This document shows, piece after piece, positions 40,150-50,247 of a stretch of DNA of 64,000 bases. Numbering within the stretch: the stretch's first letter is position 1; every line of letters starts with the position of its first letter. The notes under the pieces are model-generated. The model searched no databases, was not told the DNA's origin, and saw nothing but the letters and a program-made list of their open reading frames with translations. The stretch is from Coemansia sp. RSA 487 (taxonomy: Eukaryota > Kickxellomycota > Kickxellomycetes > Kickxellales > Kickxellaceae): positions 186,001-250,000 of the forward strand of contig JANBRJ010000013.1 of the NCBI GenBank assembly GCA_027577595.1, in the 5' to 3' direction. Position numbers and translations under genes: made by a program.

Positions 40150-40725
40150 TTATGAAGAACAATAGTTCCACAGCTGTGCAGCCAACTGGTGGGCCTGAGC
40201 AGACTCATCGATCGAAACGGTGCATGCCGAATCGGCCGACCATACACGGGCCACATCGATTGCACCCGTCTGTTCATTGATTAGCGGCTCGACGCCCAGA
40301 CTACGGAGAATGTGCAGTTTCAGCACGTTTTCGTCGGGACCTTCTTGCCTTTCGACGTTTTCGTCCAACTCATTAATCTCCTTCTCTAATGCTGCAATCT
40401 CCTGCGTAAGCAGCTCGTGTTGCTTTTCCCCTTGGACTATCGATGACTCGATCGTCTTTTTCTCCCCCTGAAGGTCGCGCATCGTGTCAGCATGCGATTT
40501 GGCTTCACGCTGGGCCTTGGACGCGTCGACACGCGTGCGCGCGGTTTGCAGCCGCCGTGAAAGCTGCTGCAGTGTTTCTTGCGTCGTGTCCAGAGACTGT
40601 TGCCGCTTAGTTTGCGTCTCCTGGACGTGATGCATGATTTGACGGCTTACCTGCGCATCGTCGCTGCGCTTTAGATTGTTTGCAAGCGACTGGATAAGCA
40701 GGTTTTGTTCGGAAAGGTTCTCCAT
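40150..40725 (-). CDS. SPC24: Kinetochore protein Spc24 (Ndc80 complex)
   Basis: Spc24 pairs with Spc25 at the inner end of the Ndc80 complex, linking microtubule-binding heads to the centromere. The 191-residue protein is a long coiled coil (about 10-125, rich in Gln/Glu/Lys heptads). A small globular domain follows, with NVLKLHILRSLGVEPLINEQTGAI, WSADSACTVSID and a final AAQLWNYC, the Spc24 C-terminal pattern. The open frame reaches 40836, but the extra N-terminus is a hydrophobic Leu/Phe stretch, so the ATG at 40725 (MENLSEQNLL) is preferred. Confidence 0.85.
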   Translation of the reverse strand: MENLSEQNLLIQSLANNLKRSDDAQVSRQIMHHVQETQTKRQQSLDTTQETLQQLSRRLQTARTRVDASKAQREAKSHADTMRDLQGEKKTIESSIVQGEKQHELLTQEIAALEKEINELDENVERQEGPDENVLKLHILRSLGVEPLINEQTGAIDVARVWSADSACTVSIDESAQAHQLAAQLWNYCSS

Positions 40726-41137
40726 GGTCGTTTGTTTTGAAACGTTGAGAGATAAAAGCAATAAAAAAATATACAATTCAAAAAAGTACAGCTGCTTGTA
40801 AAGTATAAGGGAAAAAAGAAGCTGTAAACGTTTCAATAAACAAGGCTAGAAAGGTGTTTGCACTTTTTTGTTTACTTTAAGCTGTTGATTCATGCGGCTC
40901 GCTTGATGGCTCGGCTTATAAGTAAATGCGACTCGCTGCACAAAGAATCAAATCTTTTTGTGAGGATATTCTTTCTGGTTCTGTTGAGACTTGAGCAGCT
41001 CTTTCCTGTGTTGAGCAAAACCTTCAATTTATTTTTTTACAAATCTCTATCGTTTGCTACATTATTTTTCCCACTCTTCAAGCAGCCTTCTTTATTTGTT
41101 TTTTTAAAAGGAAAAAGTATCTAGAGCAAAGTAAACA
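40726..41137. promoter_or_regulatory. Divergent promoter region between SPC24 and ZNF277
   Basis: A 412-bp spacer between head-to-head genes with T-rich tracts on both sides. No specific sites recognised. Confidence 0.4.
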
Positions 41138-42943
41138 ATGGCGGACGACGATTGGCAGACGGTTCCCGAGCGGCAGCCACGGCGGCAGCAGCAGCAGCAA
41201 CGCGGGGGGCGTGGAAGAGGAGGATACCGAGGAGCAGGAAGCGAGGTGGGGCGCAACAATCAAGGAGGCGAACGTCGCGGGTACTCGAGAGAAGGGTACG
41301 CGAGAGACACTGGGCATTTTGGGGCCTCGGACGGGAATTGGCGCACTCCAAGCACAAACAGGGATACGAGCGTATCCCGTACGCAGCCACGCAGCCGGTC
41401 GCGCCCATCGCGCAAACCATCTAGCCAAAGCGCCGCTCCCCCTCCCCCTCCTCCTCAGGGTGGTTCATTCAAGCTGCAGACATCGAACATGTTCGAGGTG
41501 CATGTGAGCAAGGGCAGCAGAGCAAGGAAACATGAGGAGCTCAAGGAATTTTTCGAAACCCGGGATGACGATGACGAGGAGGACACGTTTGACGCCATCG
41601 ACGACGACGACCTGGATCTTAGCGGATACGAGTCGGAGGACGATGCTGACGAAGCGACGTCATTCCCGCCCGTGCCGATCCAAATCAAGTGCCCGTTCTG
41701 CGCACCCCAAGGGGGCAAGGTTGAACAAGCTGAGGGAGGAGATCAAGACAAGAAGAAAGAGGCAGAGGGTGATAAAGAGGACAAGCAGGAGCTGTTCACC
41801 AGCGCTGTGGAGCTGACAGCGCATCTGCGTGACGCACACGGACTGGCGTTCAAAAACCTGAACCATATGGCGCTGATGTTGCAAAGGTACCTAGACGCGT
41901 GGGCTGAGAAGCTGGCGACTGACAAGGACTCTGTGGCAGGCGAGGATGACGCCGACAAGGAGATCCGCGACCGCGTGCAGCGAGAGAACCTAGACTCTGT
42001 GCTGGCCATACAGGCGGCCGAGCGGCGCACCGAGGCGCAAGACCCGCGCAAATGCCTGTTCTGCAAGCTCGTATGTGACAACCGCGCAAATCTGTTCAAG
42101 CACGGGTACCGGGAGCACAACTTCAATATCGGGCTACCAGACAACCTGGTCAACGTCACCGAGTTTCTGCAGATCCTCGAGTCCAAGCTGCGTGCGCTCC
42201 AGTGTCTGTACTGCGAGAAGACGTTTACGTCGGCGGCGGTGCTACGCAAGCATATGCGCAAGAAAAAGCACTTCAAGATCAGCTCGCATAACCGGCTATA
42301 CGACCGCTTCTACATCGTGAACTACCTAGAGCCTGGGAAGAGCTGGGAGGCAATTGAGACCGAGAACACCGGCGACTCGGACGCCGACGAGGCCGACCGC
42401 AAGGACAACTCGTGGGCCGACTGGGACGACAGGGTCGATCTACCCGCAAAGTCTCTGCTTGACGCGCACGTGGCACTGTCAGCCGACGAGTGCTGGGCCT
42501 ACATGCGCACCCACTACGCGTTCGACATCCATGCCATCCGCAAGACCCACAACCTCGACTTTTACAGGACCGTTGTGCTGATCAACATCATCCGCCACAA
42601 CACCGCCAACAGCACGTGCTTTGCCTGTAGCAAAGGCTTTGCAAACGAGCAGGAGCTGATGGAGCACTTTAAGCGTGAGGGTGGCGCGCACCTCCAGCCC
42701 CCTGCCGATGGTGCCGAGGTGTGGGAGCGCAAGGAGTTCTTGAAGCCTGCTGTCGAAGGCGATCCACTGCTCATGGCCTTTGAAGACGACGGCGAGGACG
42801 GGGAAGATGATGGTGCCGACGAGGAGACGTCGCGCAGGATCCTCGAGGAGAGCAAGAAGGCTGTCCGCGAAAAGCTCAGCCAGCTTGCACTGGACGACTC
42901 TATCTCTAATGATAACAGTGGCAGCTCTGTTGCTGCATCGTAG
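41138..42943 (+). CDS. ZNF277: C2H2 zinc finger protein of the ZNF277 family
   Basis: The 601-residue protein opens with MADDDWQTVP and an Arg/Gly/Gln-rich RGG-like segment (about 14-60), then an acidic region (about 135-172). Zinc fingers follow: CPFC...HLRDAH (about 186-230), CLFCKLVCDNRANLFKHGYREH (about 308-329), CLYCEKTFTSAAVLRKHMRKKKH (about 356-378) and CFACSKGFANEQELMEHF (about 491-508). Between them lies the ZNF277-type linker with RLYDRFYIVNYLEPGKSWE. The acidic C-terminus carries a Ser-rich end. Metazoan ZNF277 binds the ribosomal protein uS5/RPS2; that role here is inference. Single exon. Confidence 0.85.
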   Translation: MADDDWQTVPERQPRRQQQQQRGGRGRGGYRGAGSEVGRNNQGGERRGYSREGYARDTGHFGASDGNWRTPSTNRDTSVSRTQPRSRSRPSRKPSSQSAAPPPPPPQGGSFKLQTSNMFEVHVSKGSRARKHEELKEFFETRDDDDEEDTFDAIDDDDLDLSGYESEDDADEATSFPPVPIQIKCPFCAPQGGKVEQAEGGDQDKKKEAEGDKEDKQELFTSAVELTAHLRDAHGLAFKNLNHMALMLQRYLDAWAEKLATDKDSVAGEDDADKEIRDRVQRENLDSVLAIQAAERRTEAQDPRKCLFCKLVCDNRANLFKHGYREHNFNIGLPDNLVNVTEFLQILESKLRALQCLYCEKTFTSAAVLRKHMRKKKHFKISSHNRLYDRFYIVNYLEPGKSWEAIETENTGDSDADEADRKDNSWADWDDRVDLPAKSLLDAHVALSADECWAYMRTHYAFDIHAIRKTHNLDFYRTVVLINIIRHNTANSTCFACSKGFANEQELMEHFKREGGAHLQPPADGAEVWERKEFLKPAVEGDPLLMAFEDDGEDGEDDGADEETSRRILEESKKAVREKLSQLALDDSISNDNSGSSVAAS

Positions 42944-43597
42944 CCGCGATTGACCGTCGATAGTTCTGCGATGGAAGTCCAAGAACCAAGGGTTTAGCCG
43001 CTGAATTAAAAAGCTTTCAAACTATATATTTGATAATCATTTTGCAGTCTCTATTGTCTACAACGGACTTGAATCAAATGCAGCCCCTACATTGAAAATT
43101 GTGCGTGCGGATGTGTTCGGATTACGTATCCTCCACACAAAGACGATGCGCGGAACTCCTAAAAACTGTGTCCCCCTCCCCAAAAACAGATGTGACTTCG
43201 CTTTTACTTGAACTTCATAGCCCATCATTGGTCACTGAAGCATCGTTTCAGTCCGTGCTTGAAGGAAATCTCCATACCCCCTTTATTTTCTACACCATCC
43301 GGAATTGGAAGCCAAATGGTGGTAGGCAGTGGAAACCAGTTGACACGCTTTTCTGGTATTTAAGGAGTTCTTTTATCTCCCGAAAGAAGACAATCTCAAC
43401 GCCGCATTTAAAGAGCTGGATTTGGCTTTTTTTTTTCTTTCGCTGGTTCCACAAGAGAAGCCTCAATCTCCCTCCCTCTTTCTCGTCCATTACACAAACA
43501 TTCTGTTCTTATCTTTTTCCTTCCTCTTTTTTATATCCCTTCCTCTTATAATACCGTATTATTGCATCTATTTCATAAACCAGATACAAAATAAAGA
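42944..43597. other. Intergenic upstream of the small Cys-rich gene
   Basis: 654 bp. A C/T-rich leader (43430-43550) with TATA-like elements (TTTTTATATCCC) precedes the small Cys-rich gene. A first exon carrying a signal peptide for that gene could be here, but none is evident. Confidence 0.4.
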
Positions 43598-43891
43598 ATG
43601 ACAGGTCTATCGTGCTCCGACATCAGCCAAAGGCAGCAGATGCTTCTATTCCAGTGCTACTGCAAAACCGAATACAACACCAACTTTTTCCAGTACAAGG
43701 AAGACTCAGATACAATCGTGTGCACGCGCAACGACAAGGAAAACTACAACCAGAACGGCACATACGTTTGCGAAAACTACGAACAATATGACGGATGCAC
43801 CGGTGTGAATGTTTCGGGCGCTATGCCAAAGTTCAGCGTCTCAAAGGCTGCTCTTCTAGCCATTGCTCTTTCCTCGCTTGCTTTCTTCTAG
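43598..43891 (+). CDS. Small Cys-rich protein with hydrophobic C-terminus
   Basis: The 97-residue product has six Cys (6, 20, 22, 42, 58, 67) in a hydrophilic, Tyr/Asn-rich body and a C-terminal hydrophobic end (SKAALLAIALSSLAFF) after a small-residue site (VSGAMPKF). That end resembles a GPI-attachment signal. A matching N-terminal signal peptide is missing, which suggests an undetected upstream exon. A possible acceptor (GAATGACAG) overlaps the ATG. The strong pyrimidine leader suggests high expression. No family recognised. Confidence 0.6.
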   Translation: MTGLSCSDISQRQQMLLFQCYCKTEYNTNFFQYKEDSDTIVCTRNDKENYNQNGTYVCENYEQYDGCTGVNVSGAMPKFSVSKAALLAIALSSLAFF

Positions 43892-44239
43892 AGGAGCCCT
43901 ACTCTTCTTATTCTTTATTTTTCCTCTACTTCGTTTCCTGGGTAAATGTAATCACTCTTTTCCAACATCTCGGTAAAGTGGGCTCTATATGCTGTGGAGA
44001 AAGCTGAGGAAATCTCTGAATGTTCTACATCCTCGGAGATCTTGGATCGGGAATTGGTCCTACTGCCCGGCGATCGTGATATCACCTTGTCTCTAAACAG
44101 ATAACAGTAACATTGATGTTTCGAGACTAAAGAAAAATACAGACAATCCAAAAAGACAAAAACTACCCCCCCCCACGGGATAATGAAGGAAAGGCGGTCA
44201 AAAGAAAGGACAAAAAAGCTACAAGCTTCTTGTGCCTGA
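43892..44239. other. Intergenic, convergent 3' ends
   Basis: A 348-bp region between the Cys-rich gene and the PPxY protein gene, holding both 3' UTRs. It includes a C10 run near 44166. No gene. Confidence 0.5.
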
Positions 44240-45409
44240 TCAGCAGGTGCCGGAAGGAAGGACCGATGCAAACGGTCGTGGCGACCACACTACTTGGTTG
44301 CGAATAAAGTCCGCATGCCTGTCGACGTAGTCCTTGGGCGATGCCAGAACAACAAAGTCGCTCATAACCTTGTTTCTCCACCGCTTTGTAGCCGCATAGT
44401 GTACGGGCCAGCCGACCAAGCACGCACACGAAATGAAGCAAAGAAACGATGTGACCGGGTGCCTCCACATTTTGCCCAATGCATGGCTGGACCGCACTTG
44501 AATAGCATCGTTTTCCATCGGGAACGACACATTGACGGTATGTGGGTACCCGGTGGATTTTACTAGCAGCATGATCTCTGTGCGCACTTGCTCGTAGTCC
44601 CAAATAACTTTTTTCTGCACCTTGAGTTCCTTGAGCGCGTTTTCGGCCCGTACATAGTCGGCCAGAAGGGTATCCAGATCGTAGGGTTCGCCACTGGGTG
44701 CCCGCGCAGTGTACACTGTGCCACGCTCGTGGATGTAAGGCGTCAGCTCCAAACAGAACCGAAAGTCCACGACCGTATCGCGATGGGTATGCGTTTCGCG
44801 CTGCGTTTGTCCGTTCTCCGTCCGCGTTGTGCTATCAACTACCCGGTCCTCGGTGTGCGACCCGACCACTTTAACCGACACGTGTGGCCGCTCGTTGCAT
44901 TCGCTGATGAATCGATGCAGTGCGCGCGCATCGGTGTTCAGCCACATATCGGTCGACGAGTACCCCTTGGCTGTCCTTTGGTACTCGAGTGATGCAAAAA
45001 AGTCTCGTGACGTCAGTTCGTTTGCAGCGCTTCGTATAGGGTGCCCGCCGTGAGACTGTTGTGCCAGTGTTGGTGCTGGCACTGATGAGAGTAGCGGAAG
45101 CCCCTCCTCGTTTTCTCTGTGCGTCGTGGGCTGTGGTGAGGCGTTGCTAGGCTTTGCGTCGCCAAATGGACCAACCCCTGCGTTGCGACCAATACCGCCG
45201 GTACTGCTACCACCAACGCCCGAGTCGCCGCCTTGCAGGTCGCGGTGGATGTCGGTTACTGCGTCGTCGTAGGATGGTGGTGGAAGCGGCGGCGCCGTGG
45301 GCTCAGGTGTCTCTCGGGGTCCTGGCGATGAAGATGATGACGGAGGATGTCCTGAGGTAGAAGCAGGGATCCCTTGCGGAGACTTTGTGTCGTCAGTGCT
45401 GATGCGCAT
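44240..45409 (-). CDS. Membrane protein with N-terminal PPxY motif, unrecognised
   Basis: The 389-residue protein has a Ser/Pro-rich disordered N-terminus with PPSY (44-47, in PLPPPSYDDAV), a good ligand for WW domains of Rsp5-type ubiquitin ligases. A folded domain follows (about 135-310), with charged beta-like segments (VDFRFCLELTPYIHE; YDLDTLLADYVRAENALKELK). One hydrophobic hairpin (HPVTSFLCFISCACLVGWPV, about 325-345) and a short tail end the protein. The architecture resembles fungal trafficking adaptors, but the domain is not recognised. Start ATG at 45409. It is head-to-head with the TM9SF gene. Confidence 0.7.
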   Translation of the reverse strand: MRISTDDTKSPQGIPASTSGHPPSSSSSPGPRETPEPTAPPLPPPSYDDAVTDIHRDLQGGDSGVGGSSTGGIGRNAGVGPFGDAKPSNASPQPTTHRENEEGLPLLSSVPAPTLAQQSHGGHPIRSAANELTSRDFFASLEYQRTAKGYSSTDMWLNTDARALHRFISECNERPHVSVKVVGSHTEDRVVDSTTRTENGQTQRETHTHRDTVVDFRFCLELTPYIHERGTVYTARAPSGEPYDLDTLLADYVRAENALKELKVQKKVIWDYEQVRTEIMLLVKSTGYPHTVNVSFPMENDAIQVRSSHALGKMWRHPVTSFLCFISCACLVGWPVHYAATKRWRNKVMSDFVVLASPKDYVDRHADFIRNQVVWSPRPFASVLPSGTC

Positions 45410-45827
45410 GTTTTATGGGGGTATCTTGAAAAGCGAGTAGAGTTGGAGAGATAACAATGTTTGGCGGAATAACAGATACAAGAACTAGAAGATAAAGAGG
45501 GAGAAGAGAAAAAGGAGTGAAGCGAGTGGTGCGTCTTTGGCGTGCGGGAAAAAGGAAGAGATGTGAGCTCTCCACAAGAAAGTCTTGGCATTCATCAGCC
45601 TAAATCACCTGATTGATATATTCTTAATCCCGGCTCATGAACAAGGTGAGCCGCTTCTGAAACCGTTAGCACTTGCATTCTTTGTCTCCAGCAGATTACA
45701 GCACACCAGCATGAAGACTAGAGTTTACTCTCTCTTATCTTTTCTTTTGTTTTTTTTTCTGCAAAAGCTTCTTTTTGTTTGTATTTTTTCATCTTCAAAT
45801 CCCGCTCATTTACATTCTATACACACA
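45410..45827. promoter_or_regulatory. Divergent promoter between the PPxY gene and the TM9SF gene
   Basis: 418 bp, T-rich toward the TM9SF start. The TM9SF frame stays open to 45585, but that part is leader-like (long Leu/Phe runs). Confidence 0.4.
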
Positions 45828-47714
45828 ATGCGCGGGCTTGCCTTCGTTGCCGCAGTGAGTGCATGCGCGGCCAACGTCGCCACCGCGTTCTACATACCTT
45901 CGATGGGCCCCCGCACATTCAGCGCCGGCGAGCGAGTGCCGCTTAATGTCAACCGCGTATTCTCCGAGCACGTCCCGCTCCCGTTTGCATACTACGACTT
46001 GCCGTTTGTGTGCAAGCCAACCACGGTACACCGGCCGTGGCTCAACATCGGCGAAGTTCTGCGCGGCGACAGAATCGCGTCATCGGACTACGAGCTGCTG
46101 ATGGGCGTGAACAGCACGTGTAAGGTCTTATGCACCACGCAGCTCACGGCTGACGCCAACGAGGATGCCGGAAACTTTGTCGCACAGGATTACTTGGTCG
46201 AGTGGATCGTCGACAAACTTCCGGGCGCAACGGTTCTATACAGGCATGGTGGCAGTGATTCGAAGACCAAGGAGAAGACATACGAGACCGGGTTCCGGAT
46301 CGGCGACTACGATAAAAGCAACGGCCGTGCGTTCCTCAACAACCACGTGTCCATGGACATCCTGTACGAGCGCAGCGGCACTGGGCGGCGAGTGGTTGGA
46401 TTTGAGGTGCATCCGCGGTCCATTGAGAACGCATCCGGAGACTGTCCCAACCTGGACGACCCTGAGGCCGCACGGCTAGTTGTCGGCGAACGCAAGTCCA
46501 TAACCATCACGTATTCGTACTCGGTCAACTGGATAGAGGACACGACAGTACATTGGAGCCACCGGTGGGACAGGTATCTGTCGACAGCGAACGCGCAGGT
46601 GCACTGGTATGCGATCTTCAACTCGGCCATCATCATACTGCTGCTCAGCGGCGTTGTTGCCGTCATCCTGATGCGCATGCTCAACCGCGACGTCACCATG
46701 TTCAATGAGGAGGAATTCAGGGAAGACATTGAGGAGACGTCTGGGTGGAAGCTGCTGCACGGCGACGTGTTCCGTGCTCCGGCAGCTGGCGGGCTGCTTG
46801 CGCCGCTGTTGGGAACCACCGTGCAAGTGATGTACACGTTCATTGCTACCATTGCGCTGGGCATCGTTGGCATCCTGAGCCCGTCGTATCGCGGCGGTCT
46901 GCTGACCACAGGGATCGTCGTGTTCCTCCTGATGGGCTGTGCGGCAGGCTACTACAGCAGCCATCTGTACAAGACGTGGGGCGGCACCAACTGGTTCAAG
47001 AACTCGGTGATGACGGCTATGCTTGTGCCTGTGGCGCTCTTGGCCGTCGAGCTGGTGCTCAACATGTTCCTGTGGTACCGCGCATCATCGGCCGCCATGC
47101 CTCTGAGCACCATTCTGCTGCTGTTTGCGCTGTGGCTGCTGATCGAGCTTCCGCTGACGCTGCTGGGCGGCTGGCTGGGCTTCCGCCGGCCGCCGTACTC
47201 GGAGCCGGTGCGCACCAACGCCATACCGCGGCCGGTTCCTCCGCAGCCCACGTTCCTGCGCCCCGTGCCAAGCATCTTGCTGGCAGGCGCGCTGCCGTTT
47301 GCAGTGATCTTCATCGAGCTGTTCTTTGTGCTCAAGTCCATTTGGCAGGATGCCTTCTACTACGAGTACGGGTTCACCATCATCGTCGGGCTCATTCTGT
47401 CGCTCACTGTGTGCGAAACCACCATCATCATGGTGTGGCTGTCGCTCAACTCGGGCCAGCACAAGTGGTGGTGGCGCGCCTTTACGTACGGCGCTAGCTC
47501 CTCCGTCTATATCTTTGCGTACTCGGTGGTCTTTTACTTTACGCGGTTACGCGCGGGCATGCCTGGCGTTGCTGGCGGTTTTGTCCCGACCCTGACCTTC
47601 TTTGTCCATTCCCTGCTTATTTCTGCCGCCTATGCCCTGTGCACAGGATCCATGGGTTTCTTTGCCGCATACTTTTTCGTTAGACGTATTTATCGCATGG
47701 TCAAACTCTCCTAA
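45828..47714 (+). CDS. Transmembrane 9 superfamily protein (EMP70/TM9SF)
   Basis: TM9SF proteins are endosome/Golgi nine-span proteins involved in membrane-protein sorting. The 628-residue product has a signal peptide (MRGLAFVAAVSACAANVATA), then FYIPSMGPRTFSAGERVPLNVN, the classic EMP70 start. A lumenal domain (about 20-265) contains YYDLPFVCKPT, LRGDRIASSDYEL and HWSHRWDRYLS. Nine membrane spans follow, with family motifs NRDVTMFNEEEFREDIEETSGWKLLHGDVFR, GTTVQVMYTF, SEPVRTNAIPRPVPPQP and WWWRAF (abridged groups). The C-terminus reads RRIYRMVKLS where the family usually ends in a Lys-x-Asp signal. Start chosen at 45828 because upstream codons are a leader. Confidence 0.95.
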   Translation: MRGLAFVAAVSACAANVATAFYIPSMGPRTFSAGERVPLNVNRVFSEHVPLPFAYYDLPFVCKPTTVHRPWLNIGEVLRGDRIASSDYELLMGVNSTCKVLCTTQLTADANEDAGNFVAQDYLVEWIVDKLPGATVLYRHGGSDSKTKEKTYETGFRIGDYDKSNGRAFLNNHVSMDILYERSGTGRRVVGFEVHPRSIENASGDCPNLDDPEAARLVVGERKSITITYSYSVNWIEDTTVHWSHRWDRYLSTANAQVHWYAIFNSAIIILLLSGVVAVILMRMLNRDVTMFNEEEFREDIEETSGWKLLHGDVFRAPAAGGLLAPLLGTTVQVMYTFIATIALGIVGILSPSYRGGLLTTGIVVFLLMGCAAGYYSSHLYKTWGGTNWFKNSVMTAMLVPVALLAVELVLNMFLWYRASSAAMPLSTILLLFALWLLIELPLTLLGGWLGFRRPPYSEPVRTNAIPRPVPPQPTFLRPVPSILLAGALPFAVIFIELFFVLKSIWQDAFYYEYGFTIIVGLILSLTVCETTIIMVWLSLNSGQHKWWWRAFTYGASSSVYIFAYSVVFYFTRLRAGMPGVAGGFVPTLTFFVHSLLISAAYALCTGSMGFFAAYFFVRRIYRMVKLS

Positions 47715-47875
47715 GCCAAATCCAAATGCTTTTCTAGGGCCCTTTCGTCTATCTCTGCATCATGTTTTACATTTACAGCAAACAAAGCCAAAAAGAACAG
47801 GACAGACAACAAAATAAACCAAAGCTTACACAGAAAAAAACACTTGCTCCACATTGTCTAAAAAGGAGAAAAACG

Positions 47876-49450
47876 TCAGCTCACCGCTCTATATTTGCTG
47901 TTTTTGGCGTACATGTATGAGATGGACTTTGAAAGCCCTGAGGACAGTATGCCCTTGACTGATTGCGTCAGCGCCGGACGAGCGACAATCGACTCGATCG
48001 CTTTGTTGGCCAGGGTGTCGATATTGCCCATCGAGACAAGGCGCTCGGTATTGACCGTCTCTGCCCCAAGCCCCGGCGGCAGCTTGGCGCCGGACTTTCT
48101 GCCCTGCCTTACCAGCTGGTCATAAAAGTTGTTTGGCATCTTGCGCAGCATCGAAGCACGCGCCTTTGGGTTCATGTCCTGTTGCAGCAGCTCTTGGCCA
48201 ATGAACTCTAGATTCGGCAAGCCCTCGATGATGCTGCTGTACCGCGTCTTGAACAAGGGCATTTGCGCCTCGACGATATTATGCACTTTGTTCGGGTTCT
48301 CGCCACCGATCTTCATGCGGAAATCTCCTGCAAACGAGAGAGAAGCAATGGTGCGGAAAAGCTCGGACACCGCAAAGTTCTTGGGCAGCATGAGCAGCGC
48401 CGCCCGCACCGCGTGCGTTAGGTTGACTTGCTTCGAAATACGCATCAGCGGGTCTCTGCGCAGCGTCAGCGTTGGCTTGTGCATCCGGCCAGCAAGGTAC
48501 AGCGTGTCCCAATTGAGCAGGTCGCTGCTCAGCGTATCCATTGACACAACACCGTATTTGATCACCACGCCGTTGAGCTCGACAAACGGGTTATAGTACA
48601 CTCCGGCCCCCATGCGATCTTGCACAAACGTCACTGCGTTGGATCCCATTGTACCCATGAACGAGTAGTGCGCCCGATTCTGGCTGATGTTCAGCGCATG
48701 CCAATGGTCCGGGTGCGACACAGCAAAGATCATATCCACCATTGGTTTGCTGTCAGCTCCGTACCCAGCTTGTTTGTACACACCACTACCGTACGCAAAC
48801 GCATATCGGATGGGTGCTCCGAAATGCTCAAGCACGCCAGAGAGCTGCGAGCGGATTTCCTTTTGCGCGCTGCGCATGTCCTCCAGCTTGAGCTCCTCCG
48901 AGTCTGTAAGCTCCGGAATCACCCCGCTTACCGTCGTACCCGCGTTGGCTGGCCCGCCTTCTTTAACCGTTGTGTCTGTTTGTTTTTGCGCAGAAACAGA
49001 CGATAGCTTTGCTGCAGGATGCTTTGAATCTGGAATCTCAGGCGGTCTCACCGTTTGTCTATTTTCGGCGCCACCAGTGGCTCCTTGCTGGTCGCTTCTT
49101 TCCAACATTTCGCTCTTCTTGCGTGCCATCAGCAGCGCTGCCGTCTCTGCATCAGTATTACGGTCGGTCGCGGACCCACTGATCTCCTCGTTTGCCTTTG
49201 AATTTGCCGCTTCAAGCCTGCTTTCCCACCGGACTTGATATCCAACTGACAAAGACACTGCCTAAGAAAAACGAGTTAGAATAGGCATAATGTTGTAAAA
49301 TCAGTCTCAGAGTGAAGGTTTTCAAAGATTATAGAGATATAAGTCAGGGTATATACCAAAACATACTTTGTAAAGTCTGTTGCTGTAAGAGACGCCGCCG
49401 CGGAGCAATAATGCTCTACAATTCTTTGATGCAATTTGACTCATTATCAT
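47876..49450 (-). CDS. TAM41: Mitochondrial phosphatidate cytidylyltransferase Tam41
   Basis: Tam41 makes CDP-diacylglycerol from phosphatidic acid and CTP at the matrix face of the inner membrane, the first step to cardiolipin. Exon 1 (49367-49450) encodes an Arg/Ser-rich presequence (MIMSQIASKNCRALLLRGGV). A 105-bp intron (GTATGT donor, TTCTTAG acceptor) leads in phase 0 to exon 2 (47876-49261), 489 residues in total. The nucleotidyltransferase core has YAFAYGSGVYKQAGY and MVDMIFAVSHPDHWHALN. Later family blocks are SFMGTMGSNAVTFVQDRMGAGVYYNP, LNWDTLYLAGRMHKP and FAGDFRMKIGGENPNKVHNIV (abridged). A Ser/Thr/Lys-rich insert of about 120 residues separates presequence and core. Identification is firm. 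Confidence 0.93.
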
Positions 49451-50247
49451 ATAGTTTCGAGCTTATTTAAGCAACCTGAATACTAATGTACACAAAAAAG
49501 GAGAGGAGGTCTTGTTGGCTACGTGCTTTTGAATTGAAAAGAGAAACGGAATCAAAAATATGGAGAGAAAAGAGAGGGAAAATGTTCAAATAAACAAATA
49601 TTGGGAAGAAAGAAAAAGGGGTGGATGTTTAAAAGTTGGAAAGGCAGTAGATAAAGATCGGTGTGACGTAAACGTGAAAGAGGTGAAAAATTCTGCAGCA
49701 TTTGTGGAAGGAAAGAGATGTTAAGCACAAGTAAATTCCACATAAAAGCGTCTTCAAAACTAGAGGGTATCCAATCGCAAAAGATTATACGTACGGGTTA
49801 TTTTCCGCAGAGGATTCTCAGAAATCGCAGCTTTGCTGTGCGCATTCTTGATCTTGGTGCTGGATCTGTTTCCCCACAGCTCAACGCGGGGTGCTTTTCA
49901 ACAAAGGGCCATGCGCCAGAATTGATAGAGTCGTTGGAAAGTGGCAATACAAGCTCGAACTTACTCATACTTTTTAGCTTGGATGCGTTGAAAACATGGA
50001 TGTTGTGCTTAACAACTGATAAATCCAAAGTTGTAAAGCACACATTCTCCATAGGAATGTAATAGCAACTAAATAATATTTACAAGCACAATAATAACAG
50101 CAAACGGAGAAAGGGGGCATCAATATTTATGCCAGGTATCCGCCGCCCCTCCCCATTTGGCTAAAGCGCCGGAAGCATATCAAGTGTATTTGGTGGGGGC
50201 ATTTTTCCACATCAGCAGATCCAATGTTGGTTGGTAGCCGTCGGGTC
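49451..50247. other. Intergenic between TAM41 and the sugar transporter
   Basis: 797 bp, AT-rich. Overlapping frames at 49718-50062 (+) and 49798-50052 (-) are each about 85-114 codons, but neither matches a family I know. I do not call them. Confidence 0.4.

Noticed and set aside
46745-47497. 250-codon frame overlapping the TM9SF gene in another frame
   Set aside because: Shadow of a GC-rich gene; Arg/Ala/His-rich and lacking domains.
49718-50062. Overlapping 114-codon (+) and 85-codon (-) frames
   Set aside because: Both occupy the same DNA, neither resembles a known family, and no promoter or splice evidence separates them from chance.
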